DNA of 64,000 nucleotides from Vibrio salinus (lineage in GTDB: Bacteria; Pseudomonadota; Gammaproteobacteria; Enterobacterales; Vibrionaceae), in NCBI RefSeq assembly GCF_021272385.1, contig NZ_JAJSDZ010000009.1:992001-1056000 (forward strand). Reading direction: 5' to 3'. Every line of letters begins with the position of its first letter. Position 1 is the first letter of the stretch. The position numbers were made by a program, and so were the translations under genes. The notes below the pieces were generated by a model. The model did no database searches. It saw only the letters and a program-made list of their open reading frames with translations, and was not told the origin of the DNA. Shown here piece by piece: positions 24,736-34,208 of this stretch.

Positions 24736-25359
24736 ATGAAAGATCTCAATCAACAACTTTCCGAAATTAAAGTGGTACCTGTTATCGCAATTAAAGATGC
24801 AGGTAAAGCCGTCAAGCTGGCACAGGTTCTGATGGAAAACGGTTTGCCGTGTGCGGAAGTGACATTTCGGACCGAAGGTGCAGCTCAGGCGATCAAAAGC
24901 ATGCGTGAAGCCTTCCCGGATATGTTGATAGGTGCAGGAACGGTTTTAACCTGCGAGCAGGTTAATGAAGCCATCGATGCCGGTGCTGATTTTATTGTCA
25001 GTCCGGGTTTTAACCCAACCACTGTGAAATACTGCCAGCAACGTAACATCGTTATGGTGCCGGGTGTCAGTAATCCAAGTCTTGTAGAACAGGCAATGGA
25101 AATGGGCCTGAGAACCCTGAAATTTTTCCCGGCAGAAGTGTCTGGTGGGGTAGGTATGCTGAAAGCATTGGCAGCTGTTTATCCAGTTAAATTTATGCCG
25201 ACAGGTGGTGTAAACCCGGGTAATGTGAAAGATTATTTGTCTTTGCCATCTGTTTTAGCCTGCGGTGGGACCTGGATGGTACCCGGTGATTTAATTGACA
25301 ATGAAAAATGGGATGAATTAGCTAAGCTGGTCCGCGAAGTCGCCGGTATTATTGCCTGA
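24736..25359 (+). CDS. kdgA: 2-dehydro-3-deoxy-6-phosphogluconate aldolase
   Basis: A 207-residue class I KDPG aldolase (Eda family). Glu41 in AEVTFRT and the Schiff-base Lys129 in LRTLKFFPAE are both present, with FMPTGGV phosphate-binding and ACGGTWMVP near the end. It splits KDPG to pyruvate and glyceraldehyde 3-phosphate, the final pectin-pathway step. It directly follows kdgK, and a rho-independent terminator lies 89 bp after the stop. The symbol eda would be equally acceptable; context favours kdgA. Confidence 0.92.
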   Translation: MKDLNQQLSEIKVVPVIAIKDAGKAVKLAQVLMENGLPCAEVTFRTEGAAQAIKSMREAFPDMLIGAGTVLTCEQVNEAIDAGADFIVSPGFNPTTVKYCQQRNIVMVPGVSNPSLVEQAMEMGLRTLKFFPAEVSGGVGMLKALAAVYPVKFMPTGGVNPGNVKDYLSLPSVLACGGTWMVPGDLIDNEKWDELAKLVREVAGIIA

Positions 25360-25447
25360 GTATTTACCCCATGACCCGAATTATTTTTTTCATCTACTTT
25401 CTTACTTTCTAGCTTAAGGTTTTACGACCTTTTCAGCCATTCTGGCA

Positions 25448-25477
25448 ACGCCTGTATTTTTATACGGGCGTTTTTTT
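25448..25477 (+). terminator. rho-independent terminator after kdgA
   Basis: ACGCCTGTAT-TTTT-ATACGGGCGT stem (10 pairs including one G-T) then a run of T residues. Confidence 0.85.
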
Positions 25478-25812
25478 ATTTTGCGTAGACAGCTCTTTTG
25501 TTAAAGGTCAACAGACCTTAGAAAAGGAAAAATATTCATGTGATAAAGCCAATAAGAAGAAGGCAGATCATGATATCAAAGTTGTTCATGGTCTATGTCT
25601 CATAAAAGCCTGTGAAAAACGATTATTATCGTTCATTTCTATATAGTAAAACAAAGATTGATATAAAACAAAACAACATTTCAATAAAACATAAGCAATG
25701 TGTTACCCATTGATATATCTGGGCTGCAGAGGTACATGCTCCGTTCTCTTCTTAAAGAGAAAATTATCAGCAATGCAGTTTTTAGATAAATGTTAATAGT
25801 GAGCTATACAAG
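25478..25812. other. intergenic stretch before the symporter
   Basis: No gene seen. It includes a small stem AAGGTC-AACA-GACCTT (25504-25519) that resembles motifs at 43867-43881 and 53575-53589. The rest is AT-rich with no recognisable RNA or reading frame. Confidence 0.4.
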
Positions 25813-25828
25813 GGTGATCATTATCACG
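25813..25828. promoter_or_regulatory. CRP site upstream of the symporter
   Basis: GGTGATCATTATCACG has the GTGA-N6-TCAC core of the cyclic-AMP receptor protein site. It lies about 100 bp before a TATAGT -10 candidate (25900-25905), so activation from upstream is plausible. Confidence 0.55.
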
Positions 25829-25849
25829 TTTGGGAGGGAAAAATATAAA

Positions 25850-25868
25850 AATGAACCGATGTTTTGAT
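25850..25868. promoter_or_regulatory. KdgR-like box, distal, before symporter
   Basis: AATGAACCGATGTTTTGAT, 22 bp after the CRP site. Confidence 0.6.
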
Positions 25869-25913
25869 TTTTGTCTCGCATGGTTTTATTTTTTTAGTGT
25901 ATAGTCTAAAAAA

Positions 25914-25932
25914 AATAAAACGATGTTTTGAG
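25914..25932. promoter_or_regulatory. KdgR-like box, proximal, before symporter
   Basis: AATAAAACGATGTTTTGAG, just downstream of the likely -10 (TATAGT, 25900-25905) and overlapping the expected transcription start. A repressor here would block initiation. It also runs into the GAGG ribosome-binding site. Confidence 0.6.
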
Positions 25933-25941
25933 GTGTTAAAC

Positions 25942-27708
25942 ATGCAATATGATTATTTAGTAATAGCAGGCTATTTTGCTCTTATGGTGGCAATCAGTCT
26001 GATATTTAAAAAAATGGCAAGCAATAGTACCAGTGACTATTTCCGTGGGGGCGGTAAGATGCTGTGGTGGATGGTAGGCGCCACTGCATTTATGACCCAA
26101 TTTTCAGCCTGGACTTTTACCGGTGCAGCAGGTAAGGCATTTAGCTCCGGTTTTGAAATCCTGGGCGTATTCGTAGGTAACATGGTTGCATACGGATTTG
26201 CTTTTTTCTATTTTTCACGTCGTTTCCGTCAAATGCGTGTGGATACCCCGACTGAAGCCGTAAGACGTCGCTTCGGCAGCACAAATGAACAGTTTTTTAC
26301 CTGGGTGATTATTCCGTTAAGTGTTCTGAATGCCGGCGTATGGTTAAACGGTCTGGGTGTATTTGCTTCTGCCGTATTTAAAACAGACATCAACATGACT
26401 ATCTATGTTACCGGCGCAGCCGTACTGCTGGTTTCTCTGATTAGTGGTGCATGGGGAGTTGTAGCATCTGACTTTATCCAGTCACTGATTGTTGCCGTTA
26501 TCTCTGTCGCCTGTGCGATTGTGGCTTTGGTTGTTGTGGGTGGCCCGGGTGAAATTCTGACGAAGTTCCCTGGCGGATTCATTGTCGGTCCGGACATGAA
26601 CTATCCGATTCTGATTGTGGGTTCATTCCTGTTCTTCATCGTGAAACAGCTTCAAAGTATCAATAACATGCAGGAATCTTACCGTTTCCTTAATGCGAAA
26701 GATTCTAAGAATGCATCGAAAGCGGCTCTGCTGGCGCTTGGTATGATGTTTGTCGGTGCCATGATCTGGTTTATCCCGCCATGGGCAATTCGTATTCTGA
26801 ATCCGGATGCCGCCCTTGCGTATGCAAACTTAGGTAAAAAAGCAGGTGACGCGGTTTATCTGGTCTTTGCCCGTGATTATATGCCGGTTGGTACTGTTGG
26901 CTTGCTGATGGCCGGTCTGTTCGCTGCGACCATGTCTTCTATGGACTCAGCACTGAACCGTAACTCAGGTATCTTTGTTCGTAGTTTCTATGCCACTGTG
27001 GTTCGTAAAGGACAGGCAACGGATAAAGAACAGCTTCGCATGGGTATGATTGCCAGTGTGATCAACGGTATTCTGGTCATCCTGTGTGCTCAGTTCTATG
27101 TCTCACTGAAAGGATTGAGTCTGTTTGACCTGATGATGCAGGTTGCAACCTTGCTGCAGTCTCCGATTCTGGTTCCGCTGTTCCTTGCTATCCTGATTCG
27201 CAAAACACCAAAATGGGCCCCATGGGCAACGGTTGTGTTCGGCTTATTCGTGTCGCTGTTAGTTGTAAAAGTACTGACTCCAACCGTTGTTGGCGGATGG
27301 TTTGGTATGGACAACCTGACTGGTCGTGAAGCCGGTGATTTGAAAATCATGACAACTATCGGTGCTCACCTGATTCTGACTGCCGGTTTCTTCTGCCTGA
27401 CCACATTGTTCTATAAAGAAGAAGACGATATCAACCTTGAACAAACCAATGAATTCTTTAAAGACGTTGATACAGAATGCATTGCGGAAGAGGGTCAGGA
27501 TATTGTTGACCGCATGCAACGCGCCAAACTGGGTACATTGGTTACTTACATGGCAGCGGGTTTAACTCTGATGGTCTTGATTCCAAATCCATTGTGGGGA
27601 CGTTTGTTATTCCTTGCCTGTGCGGCTTCTGTCTTTGCGGTTGGTTATGCTCTGAAAAGGAGTGCCAAGCTTGATGAGAATTCATCACGCATTCGGGCAA
27701 TTCAATAG
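25942..27708 (+). CDS. sodium/solute symporter (SSS family), probable oligogalacturonide importer
   Basis: The 588-residue protein has about 13-14 predicted membrane helices and SSS-family features: DYFRGGGKMLWWMVGAT near residue 35, an FSAWTFTGAAG sodium-site region and the MSSMDSALNRNSG segment. A hydrophilic acidic loop (about residues 490-530) precedes the last helices. Start ATG 25942 has GAGG upstream; a longer frame from 25864 would cross the operator. It imports an organic solute with sodium at the inner membrane. Next to ogl and behind CRP and KdgR sites, the substrate is probably a short oligogalacturonide (inference). Confidence 0.88.
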   Translation: MQYDYLVIAGYFALMVAISLIFKKMASNSTSDYFRGGGKMLWWMVGATAFMTQFSAWTFTGAAGKAFSSGFEILGVFVGNMVAYGFAFFYFSRRFRQMRVDTPTEAVRRRFGSTNEQFFTWVIIPLSVLNAGVWLNGLGVFASAVFKTDINMTIYVTGAAVLLVSLISGAWGVVASDFIQSLIVAVISVACAIVALVVVGGPGEILTKFPGGFIVGPDMNYPILIVGSFLFFIVKQLQSINNMQESYRFLNAKDSKNASKAALLALGMMFVGAMIWFIPPWAIRILNPDAALAYANLGKKAGDAVYLVFARDYMPVGTVGLLMAGLFAATMSSMDSALNRNSGIFVRSFYATVVRKGQATDKEQLRMGMIASVINGILVILCAQFYVSLKGLSLFDLMMQVATLLQSPILVPLFLAILIRKTPKWAPWATVVFGLFVSLLVVKVLTPTVVGGWFGMDNLTGREAGDLKIMTTIGAHLILTAGFFCLTTLFYKEEDDINLEQTNEFFKDVDTECIAEEGQDIVDRMQRAKLGTLVTYMAAGLTLMVLIPNPLWGRLLFLACAASVFAVGYALKRSAKLDENSSRIRAIQ

Positions 27709-27734
27709 AACACTAATCAGTAATTATTAATTTT

Positions 27735-27756
27735 GGTTGCCTGTGAGCGGGCAACC
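27735..27756 (+). promoter_or_regulatory. intercistronic hairpin symporter-ogl
   Basis: GGTTGCC/GGCAACC stem with an 8-base loop between the symporter stop and the ogl start, not followed by a T run. It may stabilise mRNA ends or set the ratio of the two proteins. Confidence 0.45.
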
Positions 27757-27773
27757 ATTTGTGGAGATGTATT

Positions 27774-28940
27774 ATGGCTAAAGGTGATGTGATTACACTC
27801 AACTTTGAAACATTTGTTGATAGTGATACAGAGGTAAAAGTAACGCGTTTAACACCAACAAACGTTATTTGTCACCGTAACTATTTTTACCAGAAGTGTT
27901 TTACTCAGGATGGTAGCAAGCTGTTGTTTGCCGGGGATTTTGATGGCAACCGCAACTACTACCTGGTGAATCTTGAGACACAGCAGGCGGTTCAGCTAAC
28001 CGAAGGGAAAGGGGACAATACGTTCGGTGGCTTTATTTCGACCGATGACCGCTCTTTTTTCTACGTGAAAAATGAACTGAACCTGATGCAGGTTGATCTG
28101 GAAACATTAGAAGAAAAGATCGTATATACCGTTGATGACAAATGGAAAGGCTATGGCACCTGGGTCGCTAACTCTGAGTGTACGAAGCTGGTGGGTATTG
28201 AAATCCTTAAAGAGGATTGGCAACCCCTGACATCGTGGGAAAAATTTGCAGAGTTCTATCATACCAATCCGACTTGCCGGCTGATTAAAGTAGATATTGA
28301 AAGTGGTGAGCTGGAAGTCGTGCATCAGGATACGTCATGGCTGGGTCACCCGATTTATCGTCCGTTTGATGATTCCACCGTTGGCTTCTGCCACGAAGGG
28401 CCTCACGATCTGGTCGACGCCAGAATGTGGCTTGTGAATGAAAACGGCAGCGATGTACGTAAAATCAAAGAACATGCGGAAGGGGAATCCTGCACGCACG
28501 AATTCTGGATTCCGGATGGCAGTGCAATGGCTTACGTTTCTTACTTTAAGGGACAAACTGACCGTGTGATTTATAAAGCCAACCCGGATACGTTAGAGAA
28601 TGAAGAAGTCATGGTGATGCCACCTTGTTCTCACCTGATGAGTAATTATGATGGTTCATTAATGGTCGGTGATGGTTGTAATGCGCCGGTTGATGTATCG
28701 GATGCAGATAGCTACAACATTGAAAATGATCCGTTTTTGTACATATTGAATACCAAAACGAAATCAGCACATAAATTATGCAAACACAGCACATCATGGG
28801 ATGTTCTCGATGGCGATCGTCAGATCACTCACCCTCACCCATCGTTTACACCAAATGATAAAGGGGTTTTGTTTACCAGTGATTTTCAGGGTGTACCCGC
28901 GATTTATATCGCAGATATGCCTGAGTCATTAAAAGCGTAA
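27774..28940 (+). CDS. ogl: oligogalacturonate lyase (PL22)
   Basis: A 388-residue seven-bladed propeller enzyme, no signal peptide, cytoplasmic. From ATG 27774 (GGAG upstream) the residues known to bind manganese and to act in catalysis in PL22 enzymes fall at identical numbers: His242 (THEFW), His287 (SHLMS), Gln350, His353 and His355 (QITHPH). It cleaves unsaturated di- and oligogalacturonides by beta-elimination to 4,5-unsaturated galacturonate. A longer start at 27759 is not needed. It follows the symporter by 65 bp and a small hairpin. Very secure. Confidence 0.95.
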   Translation: MAKGDVITLNFETFVDSDTEVKVTRLTPTNVICHRNYFYQKCFTQDGSKLLFAGDFDGNRNYYLVNLETQQAVQLTEGKGDNTFGGFISTDDRSFFYVKNELNLMQVDLETLEEKIVYTVDDKWKGYGTWVANSECTKLVGIEILKEDWQPLTSWEKFAEFYHTNPTCRLIKVDIESGELEVVHQDTSWLGHPIYRPFDDSTVGFCHEGPHDLVDARMWLVNENGSDVRKIKEHAEGESCTHEFWIPDGSAMAYVSYFKGQTDRVIYKANPDTLENEEVMVMPPCSHLMSNYDGSLMVGDGCNAPVDVSDADSYNIENDPFLYILNTKTKSAHKLCKHSTSWDVLDGDRQITHPHPSFTPNDKGVLFTSDFQGVPAIYIADMPESLKA

Positions 28941-28954
28941 ACCTCTCTACCATT

Positions 28955-28990
28955 CAGTCCCCGGAGTTTTGCCTCATTCTCCGGGGACTG
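28955..28990. terminator. hairpin after ogl
   Basis: Perfect 12-bp stem CAGTCCCCGGAG / CTCCGGGGACTG with a 12-base loop between ogl and a convergent 58-codon gene. No T tract; probably ends transcription in both directions. Confidence 0.6.
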
Positions 28991-29001
28991 ATCTCCTGAG
29001 A

Positions 29002-29178
29002 TTATTTTCTTTTTATATCTGAAGGAATACCGGGATCTGCAGATTCTTCAGGTGTTAAGTTGTCTTTTTCTTGTTTTTCGTGCTCATGCATCGCTTTAAT
29101 CAGTTGCCGATCCAGTTCGGCAAAGAACCGGTCCTCCTCTGCCTGACCTCTTAACCTGAGTTTGTCTGTAAAGTCCAT
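29002..29178 (-). CDS. small charged protein, 58 residues
   Basis: An open frame from ATG 29178 to TAA 29002-29004 begins MDFTDKLRLRGQAEEDRF and ends PGIPSDIKRK. It is very charged (many Glu, Asp, Lys, Arg), without cysteine or membrane helix, and probably helical in its first 40 residues. GAGG lies 9 bases before the start. Length and composition agree with a real small protein; no function recognised. It is convergent with ogl and lies downstream of the chemoreceptor gene on the same strand. Confidence 0.55.
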   Translation of the reverse strand: MDFTDKLRLRGQAEEDRFFAELDRQLIKAMHEHEKQEKDNLTPEESADPGIPSDIKRK

Positions 29179-29318
29179 CAGAAGGTACCTCTTATTTTAC
29201 CTACTGATATAAGTATAGATAACGTTTGAGGTAACGATTTTATTTTCGATATTTTATCAGAGAAAGAAGTGTGGTCTGACGCACTTTTTATAATGAGAAA
29301 AATCCAGTGTTGTTTTTT

Positions 29319-29345
29319 AATCCCGCCGTAGCGGGATTTTTATAT
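29319..29345 (+). terminator. hairpin with T tract, plus-strand polarity
   Basis: AATCCCGC-CGTA-GCGGGATT followed by TTTATATTT. The T tract is on the plus strand, but both neighbouring genes are on the minus strand, so it may stop read-through from ogl. It also offers a stem behind the chemoreceptor gene. Confidence 0.55.
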
Positions 29346-29367
29346 TTCAGGAAGATGAATAACGATT

Positions 29368-31290
29368 TTATCGGTTAACTTTGAAATGACTCATGTGTTG
29401 ACTCAATTGTTGAGCCAGTACTCTGAGCTCCTGACTGGCATTCTCTGATTGTTCACACGTATCTACTGTTTGCGTGACAGCATCGTTGATATTTGCGATG
29501 TTGCGATTAATTTCATCTGAAACTGACACCTGTTCATTTGCTGCACTGGCAATTTGAATGTTCATTGCATTGATGGTGTCAACCGTGGAGGTAATTTCCT
29601 GTAACGATGTTCCTGCCTGTTCTGCCTGTTCGACGGAGTAACGAGAGCTATCAATGCTGTTTTGCATAACGCTGACAGCCTGTTTGGAGCCCTGTTGTAA
29701 CTGCTCGATAATATGCTGAATCTCTTCGGTTGATTGCTGAGTCCGACTGGCCAGAGCACGGACTTCATCGGCGACGACTGCAAATCCGCGTCCCTGCTCT
29801 CCGGCACGAGCAGCTTCAATTGCGGCGTTGAGAGCTAACAGATTAGTTTGCTCTGCAATACTGCGGATAACCTCCAGTACCGTATCAATATCTGTACTTT
29901 GCTGCTCCAGTTGTTTCAGTACTTTTCCGGTTTGCTCAATGTCTTCTGACAGATTATTGATACTATTAATGACTGACTCTACGTCAGATTGCCCATGCAT
30001 ACTCGCTTTATTGGCTTTTTCGGTTGCTTCTGCTGCTTCTGATGCACTTTGCGCTACTTCCTGAACGGTTGCGACCATTTCATTCATCGCTGTGGCGACC
30101 AGTTCAGTTTCCTGTTGCTGGCGCTGGATATTATTTCCGGTTTGTTCTGTCACCTGAGACAGTTTTTCAGCCGACGAATTCAGAGATTGAGAAACCAGAT
30201 TCGCTTCAACGACCGTATCATGTACTTTGCTTACAAAGTAATTAAACTGACGGGCGAGTTCGCCAACCTCATCTTTTGCTCTGTCATTCAGCCGTGAGGT
30301 CAGATCGCCGTCACCATGGGCAATGTCTGCCATGGCCTCTGTTGCCCGGTTGATTGGGTTTGTTATCCCGCGGGCGATAAAGTAGGCTGCAATTAAGCCA
30401 AGAATCAGTGTGATAATTGTTCCCGTAATGGTTTCGTATATCAGTCCGTGCTCTGTTTCTAGGTTATGACTCCTGTCCATGGCGATTTCAATAACGGCGA
30501 TCGGATTTCCCGAGTAGTCCGGGATAACTTTGAGGTAGGTTGCCAGTGGTGTGCCTTTCAGTTCTGTTTTTCCTTGCATGTAATCTTCTCGCCCGTCAAA
30601 TACGGCCTGAATATCGGCTTTATTGCTGAGCATAACACCACCGGTCGTAGAGGCAAATGTGTTAATTTTTCCTGAATTGAATGTGTAGAGATTGATGTCA
30701 ACGCCAAAGGTATGTTTGAACTGATCAAAAAAGGTTTGATCAAATGACATACCGAATTCAACCGAGCCAAGATGGTTATGTTGATAATTGACCGGGACAA
30801 TACCACGGATGCCAATTCCTGCTATGCCTTTTTCCAGTCCCATAATGGTTTTTTTTGACTGATTGGCTTTAACAACAGTCTTACGAAAAGGGGTAAGGTC
30901 ATCCCCAAATTTTGCAGGCTTATGTGCCCGGAAAAAAGACGTTGCCGGTGGTGTATGAAACTGGAATTGTCTTACACCATATTCTTGTTCAAGGGTTTTA
31001 AACATAGGTACAGTAAGTTTAGCCAGTGACTTCCGGTCTCTGTTGGCAAAGCTGCGTTGTATCCCCGGAGTCAGTGAAATAACTTTCGCCAGTCCTGTTG
31101 CCAGGTTTCCATTACTTTCAATCCTTGCAAGGGCAATATTGTAAAGTACTTTCAGTTCTCTCATTTCGGCTGTCCATAAAGCATTTTTAGATTTAGTCAG
31201 TGCCATTGTGATCGTTAATGCTGAAACCAGAATCATCAGCAGACTGATAGCAGCCATTACCCTCGTTTTTATTTTAAACTGATCAAACAT
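29368..31290 (-). CDS. methyl-accepting chemotaxis protein with periplasmic Cache domain
   Basis: A 640-residue receptor: membrane helix about 10-30, a periplasmic dCache_3-type sensor (about 35-280, with [24 protein letters not shown]), a second membrane helix about 285-310 and a HAMP domain (about 312-365). A long methylation and signalling coiled coil follows with the hairpin tip [37 protein letters not shown]. It tunes the CheA kinase to a ligand in the periplasm; the ligand is not predictable. AAAGG precedes the ATG. It stands next to the pectin block but on the other strand, so a link is only positional. No C-terminal CheR pentapeptide. Confidence 0.93.
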   Translation of the reverse strand: MFDQFKIKTRVMAAISLLMILVSALTITMALTKSKNALWTAEMRELKVLYNIALARIESNGNLATGLAKVISLTPGIQRSFANRDRKSLAKLTVPMFKTLEQEYGVRQFQFHTPPATSFFRAHKPAKFGDDLTPFRKTVVKANQSKKTIMGLEKGIAGIGIRGIVPVNYQHNHLGSVEFGMSFDQTFFDQFKHTFGVDINLYTFNSGKINTFASTTGGVMLSNKADIQAVFDGREDYMQGKTELKGTPLATYLKVIPDYSGNPIAVIEIAMDRSHNLETEHGLIYETITGTIITLILGLIAAYFIARGITNPINRATEAMADIAHGDGDLTSRLNDRAKDEVGELARQFNYFVSKVHDTVVEANLVSQSLNSSAEKLSQVTEQTGNNIQRQQQETELVATAMNEMVATVQEVAQSASEAAEATEKANKASMHGQSDVESVINSINNLSEDIEQTGKVLKQLEQQSTDIDTVLEVIRSIAEQTNLLALNAAIEAARAGEQGRGFAVVADEVRALASRTQQSTEEIQHIIEQLQQGSKQAVSVMQNSIDSSRYSVEQAEQAGTSLQEITSTVDTINAMNIQIASAANEQVSVSDEINRNIANINDAVTQTVDTCEQSENASQELRVLAQQLSQHMSHFKVNR

Positions 31291-31384
31291 ACTGTTTCCT
31301 TTTATGTTTTGTGTTCCCTTTTAGTATCGGTAAGTTTTTCTATTTATTAATCTATCAGTTTAATTCGTTTGATCTATGACAAAT

Positions 31385-31412
31385 TTTTATAAGTGAAAGC
31401 ATGCTTATAAAA
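31385..31412. repeat. inverted repeat upstream of chemoreceptor
   Basis: 9-bp arms TTTTATAAG / CTTATAAAA around a 10-base loop, 95 bp before the chemoreceptor start and just after the LysE terminator. It may be an operator or a second terminator stem. Confidence 0.4.
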
Positions 31413-31420
31413 CTTAGCTC

Positions 31421-31446
31421 ACAAAAAATCCCACCAAAGCGGGATT
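31421..31446 (-). terminator. terminator of the first LysE gene
   Basis: On the minus strand AATCCCGC-TTTG-GTGGGATT (8 pairs, one G-T) followed by six T residues. The stem starts inside the gene's stop codon. Confidence 0.8.
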
Positions 31447-32047
31447 AATAAAATATCAGCGGTAACGTGGTTAACAGCAATGCTCCCATAATGATGTTGA
31501 AAAGGCGGTTATAGGCCGGTTTCTGAAGCTTATTTGACACCAGCTTGCCAATGGTTATCCACATAAAGGTGCCGGGAATGGTGGCGGTGTTAAACATCAC
31601 GATGCCTAACAGAGCGGATGGCCAGAATAAGTCGCCGCTTAATGTAAACACTGAACTGGCGGTTATCAGACTTGCCCAGGATTTGGGATTGACGACCTGA
31701 AAGGCCGCCGCCTGAATGATGCCCATGGGCTTTGCGTTGTGGTTGACGGTGTGTACTTTTGCCAGCGCAATTTTTAATGCCATGTAGATGATATACCCCG
31801 AGGCCACATACGTGCACACGGTGTGCATGACCGGCCAGTGTTTAAATAGTTCGCCCAGCCCGGAAAGAATCGTCAGATGAAGGAGTGTCATACCACAGCG
31901 GATTCCCAATACGTGTGGGAGCGTTTTTCGGATACCGAACTGAGCACCGGAATGGGCCAGCAAAATATTATTTGGCCCCGGTGTCACCGTGCTGATAAAG
32001 CAAAAAAGCATAATAGAAGGCAGGATATTGAATAGTGCACTGTCCAT
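31445..32047 (-). CDS. LysE-family amino-acid exporter
   Basis: A protein of about 200 residues with six predicted membrane helices and the LysE/RhtB signature TVTPGPNNILLAHSGAQFG near residue 20, plus PKSWASLI later. It exports an amino acid or derivative across the inner membrane. Start ATG 32047 has CAGGAG upstream; an in-frame start at 32080 is without support. It is divergent from a MocR-type regulator gene, with a perfect 16-bp palindrome between them, so that regulator probably controls it. Confidence 0.85.
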   Translation of the reverse strand: MDSALFNILPSIMLFCFISTVTPGPNNILLAHSGAQFGIRKTLPHVLGIRCGMTLLHLTILSGLGELFKHWPVMHTVCTYVASGYIIYMALKIALAKVHTVNHNAKPMGIIQAAAFQVVNPKSWASLITASSVFTLSGDLFWPSALLGIVMFNTATIPGTFMWITIGKLVSNKLQKPAYNRLFNIIMGALLLTTLPLIFY

Positions 32048-32080
32048 AGTGTCTCCTGAAAGAGTGAGTTTAAAAATCAA

Positions 32081-32096
32081 ATTGTATTAATACAAT
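32081..32096. promoter_or_regulatory. perfect 16-bp palindrome between LysE and MocR genes
   Basis: ATTGTATTAATACAAT is fully symmetric. Further ATACAA blocks occur at 32131 and 32164, giving tandem half-sites as expected for a MocR-type dimer. Binder inferred. Confidence 0.6.
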
Positions 32097-32159
32097 ATTA
32101 AGCGTATTCTTATTTGTACCTTTTCATATGATACAAATTTGATCAATAAATTTATTGTT

Positions 32160-33566
32160 ATGAATACAATTGAAGCCATCAGCACGGACCAATTTCAACA
32201 GGCCTGTATGCAGTACCCAAAATATCAGGCGCTGGCATGGGTGATTGAGCAGGCGATCCATGAAGGCAAGCTGGTTAATAAGCAAAAATTACCTGCTCAG
32301 CGGTTATTGGCTGACGCATTGGGCATTACCCACGGGACAGTGACCAGAGCGTATGCGCTGCTTGAAAAGAAAGGGATAGTCACGGCAAGACTTGGGGCCG
32401 GAACCTATGTCCATTTGCCGGGGGCGGCTTCGGACGGGGTAAAGAACCGGGCTGGAATCAAAGAATACGATTTTGCATCGAGTATGCAGCCGATGCTTGG
32501 TCAGCCCATGTTGATTAAACAGGCTTTGGTTGATTTGTCTGGCGATCTGAGTGCAATTGAGGATGTCATGACGTATGCGTATCAGGGACTGGATCGGCAC
32601 AAACGCGCATTTTGCTCCTGGTTTGCGTCAAAAAATATCAATGCGGAACTGTCGGATATTTGTTTTACCAACGGGGCACAGCAAAGTATTTTTACCTGCA
32701 TGCAACTGCTTACCAACCGTGATGATTGGATTTTGCATGAAGAATTAACCTATCCGGGGGTGCTGCATGCGGCTCAGGCCTGCCAGGTGAAAACGGCGGG
32801 GGTTCCTTTTGCTGAGGGCGGCCTGGATTTGCAGATGCTGGAGCAATATTGTCAGCAATATCAGCCCAGACTGTTGTATCTCACACCCAACATGCAAAAT
32901 CCGACGAACATCAGATACTCAGACGATCAGTTGAACCACTTTGTCGCGCTGAGCCGGAAATACCAATTTTACATTTTAGAAGATGATGTCAATTACTGCT
33001 TACCGGAAGACTGGCGGTTACCTTTGCAGCAGCGTGCCCCTGACCGCGTGTTTTATCTGACCAGCCTGTCAAAATATGTGGCCGGGGGACTGCGTATTGC
33101 CTGTACTCTTGTGCCGGAACAGTGGCAGAAGACGTTTAATGAATCTATACACAGTCAGTGCTGGATGATTCCATCACTGAATTTTGAGCTGGCCAGCCGT
33201 TTTCTTGGCAGTGATGATTTCAGGCAGAATCAGGCGTATTTAGCCGGTGAGATGCGTTATCGTCAGCAGGCGTTTTCATCAATGGCACAGCGCCATGGCC
33301 TGATAACCCGTAGTGGGGGGCTGAATATCTGGCTTACCCTGCCGGAGGATATCAATATCAATCAGTTTCAACGTTTGTTGATAACACAGGGTATCAAAGT
33401 CAGGCCGGCCGATTTGTTTCAACCCGCTCATTCGGCACCGCCTCAGGAATATGGTTTCCGGATATCGCTCGGTGGGTTTCATTCCCGGCACGATTTTGAC
33501 GAAGGCGTAGCGGTGTTTGAACAGGCACTGATGCAGCTTAATCAACAGCAGGATGTGGTGATCTGA
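32160..33566 (+). CDS. MocR-type GntR/aminotransferase regulator
   Basis: A protein of about 468 residues: N-terminal GntR winged helix (KLPAQRLLADALGITHGTVTRAYALLEKKGIV, about residues 43-74), then an aminotransferase-like domain. The pyridoxal-phosphate lysine lies in YLTSLSKYVAGGLRI (about residue 301), with PNMQNPTN earlier. MocR proteins sense amino-acid-like ligands through PLP and regulate a neighbour, here the divergent LysE exporter. ATG 32160 is preferred to TTG 32139, although the ribosome-binding site is weak for both. Confidence 0.87.
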   Translation: MNTIEAISTDQFQQACMQYPKYQALAWVIEQAIHEGKLVNKQKLPAQRLLADALGITHGTVTRAYALLEKKGIVTARLGAGTYVHLPGAASDGVKNRAGIKEYDFASSMQPMLGQPMLIKQALVDLSGDLSAIEDVMTYAYQGLDRHKRAFCSWFASKNINAELSDICFTNGAQQSIFTCMQLLTNRDDWILHEELTYPGVLHAAQACQVKTAGVPFAEGGLDLQMLEQYCQQYQPRLLYLTPNMQNPTNIRYSDDQLNHFVALSRKYQFYILEDDVNYCLPEDWRLPLQQRAPDRVFYLTSLSKYVAGGLRIACTLVPEQWQKTFNESIHSQCWMIPSLNFELASRFLGSDDFRQNQAYLAGEMRYRQQAFSSMAQRHGLITRSGGLNIWLTLPEDININQFQRLLITQGIKVRPADLFQPAHSAPPQEYGFRISLGGFHSRHDFDEGVAVFEQALMQLNQQQDVVI

Positions 33567-33575
33567 CTAAGTCTT

Positions 33576-34208
33576 CTATTGTTGAAAGTGATGCCCTGTC
33601 AGTTCATGGAGGTTATATACGATACCACCGATTGAGATAGTCAGTAAGAACAAGGAAGTGATGAACGTAATGTGCTGTTCGTATTGTCCGGAAACCCAGC
33701 GTTTTACGGTCAGAATGTAGGCTGACATAACGGTGTAATCAAAAATGATCCAGAGGCATGAGAGTGTCATGATACTGGTCGAAAATTGCTGAGTTATCGG
33801 GATGAACTGAGGGAAAAAAGAGACAAAGAAAAGGATGTCTTTGGGATTTGAAATGCCGGTTAAAAAGCCTTTAACAAACCCACCCTTGTGCGTCGGCGTT
33901 TTTGCGGTTTTTTTGTTTCGCTGGAAGCAAGAAAGCAGGCCGGTGACAGCATTGTATCCAATGTATAACGACCCCACGATACCCAAAAGAGAAAGAAACC
34001 GGGGAGGAAGAGAGACCACGCCGGCAAGGATCAGGGTGGCGAGCGCGATCAGAAACAGGGAGGCGATATTGGCACCTACGGCGGTCACAAAGGCTTTGCG
34101 GCTGCCATGGCGTGCTGCGGTTCCGGTTATCAGGGCAATCACCGGGCCAGGTGTGGAAAGCAATAAAATAATGGCAACAACATAAGTACTGATCAGCGGA
34201 AAATTCAT
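33576..34208 (-). CDS. LysE-family exporter, second copy
   Basis: A protein of about 210 residues with six predicted helices and the family pattern LLLSTPGPVIALITGTAARHG and GISNPKDILFFVSFFPQF. Start at ATG 34208 has AAAAGGA upstream. It is not close to the first LysE copy in sequence, so it is no recent duplicate. It is divergent from a LysR gene (117 bp gap), which probably regulates it. Substrate likely an amino acid. Confidence 0.84.
   Translation of the reverse strand: MNFPLISTYVVAIILLLSTPGPVIALITGTAARHGSRKAFVTAVGANIASLFLIALATLILAGVVSLPPRFLSLLGIVGSLYIGYNAVTGLLSCFQRNKKTAKTPTHKGGFVKGFLTGISNPKDILFFVSFFPQFIPITQQFSTSIMTLSCLWIIFDYTVMSAYILTVKRWVSGQYEQHITFITSLFLLTISIGGIVYNLHELTGHHFQQ

Noticed and set aside
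25504..25519. Small stem AAGGTC-AACA-GACCTT as a terminator or RNA
   Set aside because: No T tract and too short; kept only as a possible member of the dispersed repeat.
31445..34208. Recent tandem duplication of LysE genes
   Set aside because: The two exporters differ widely in sequence and have different regulator types.
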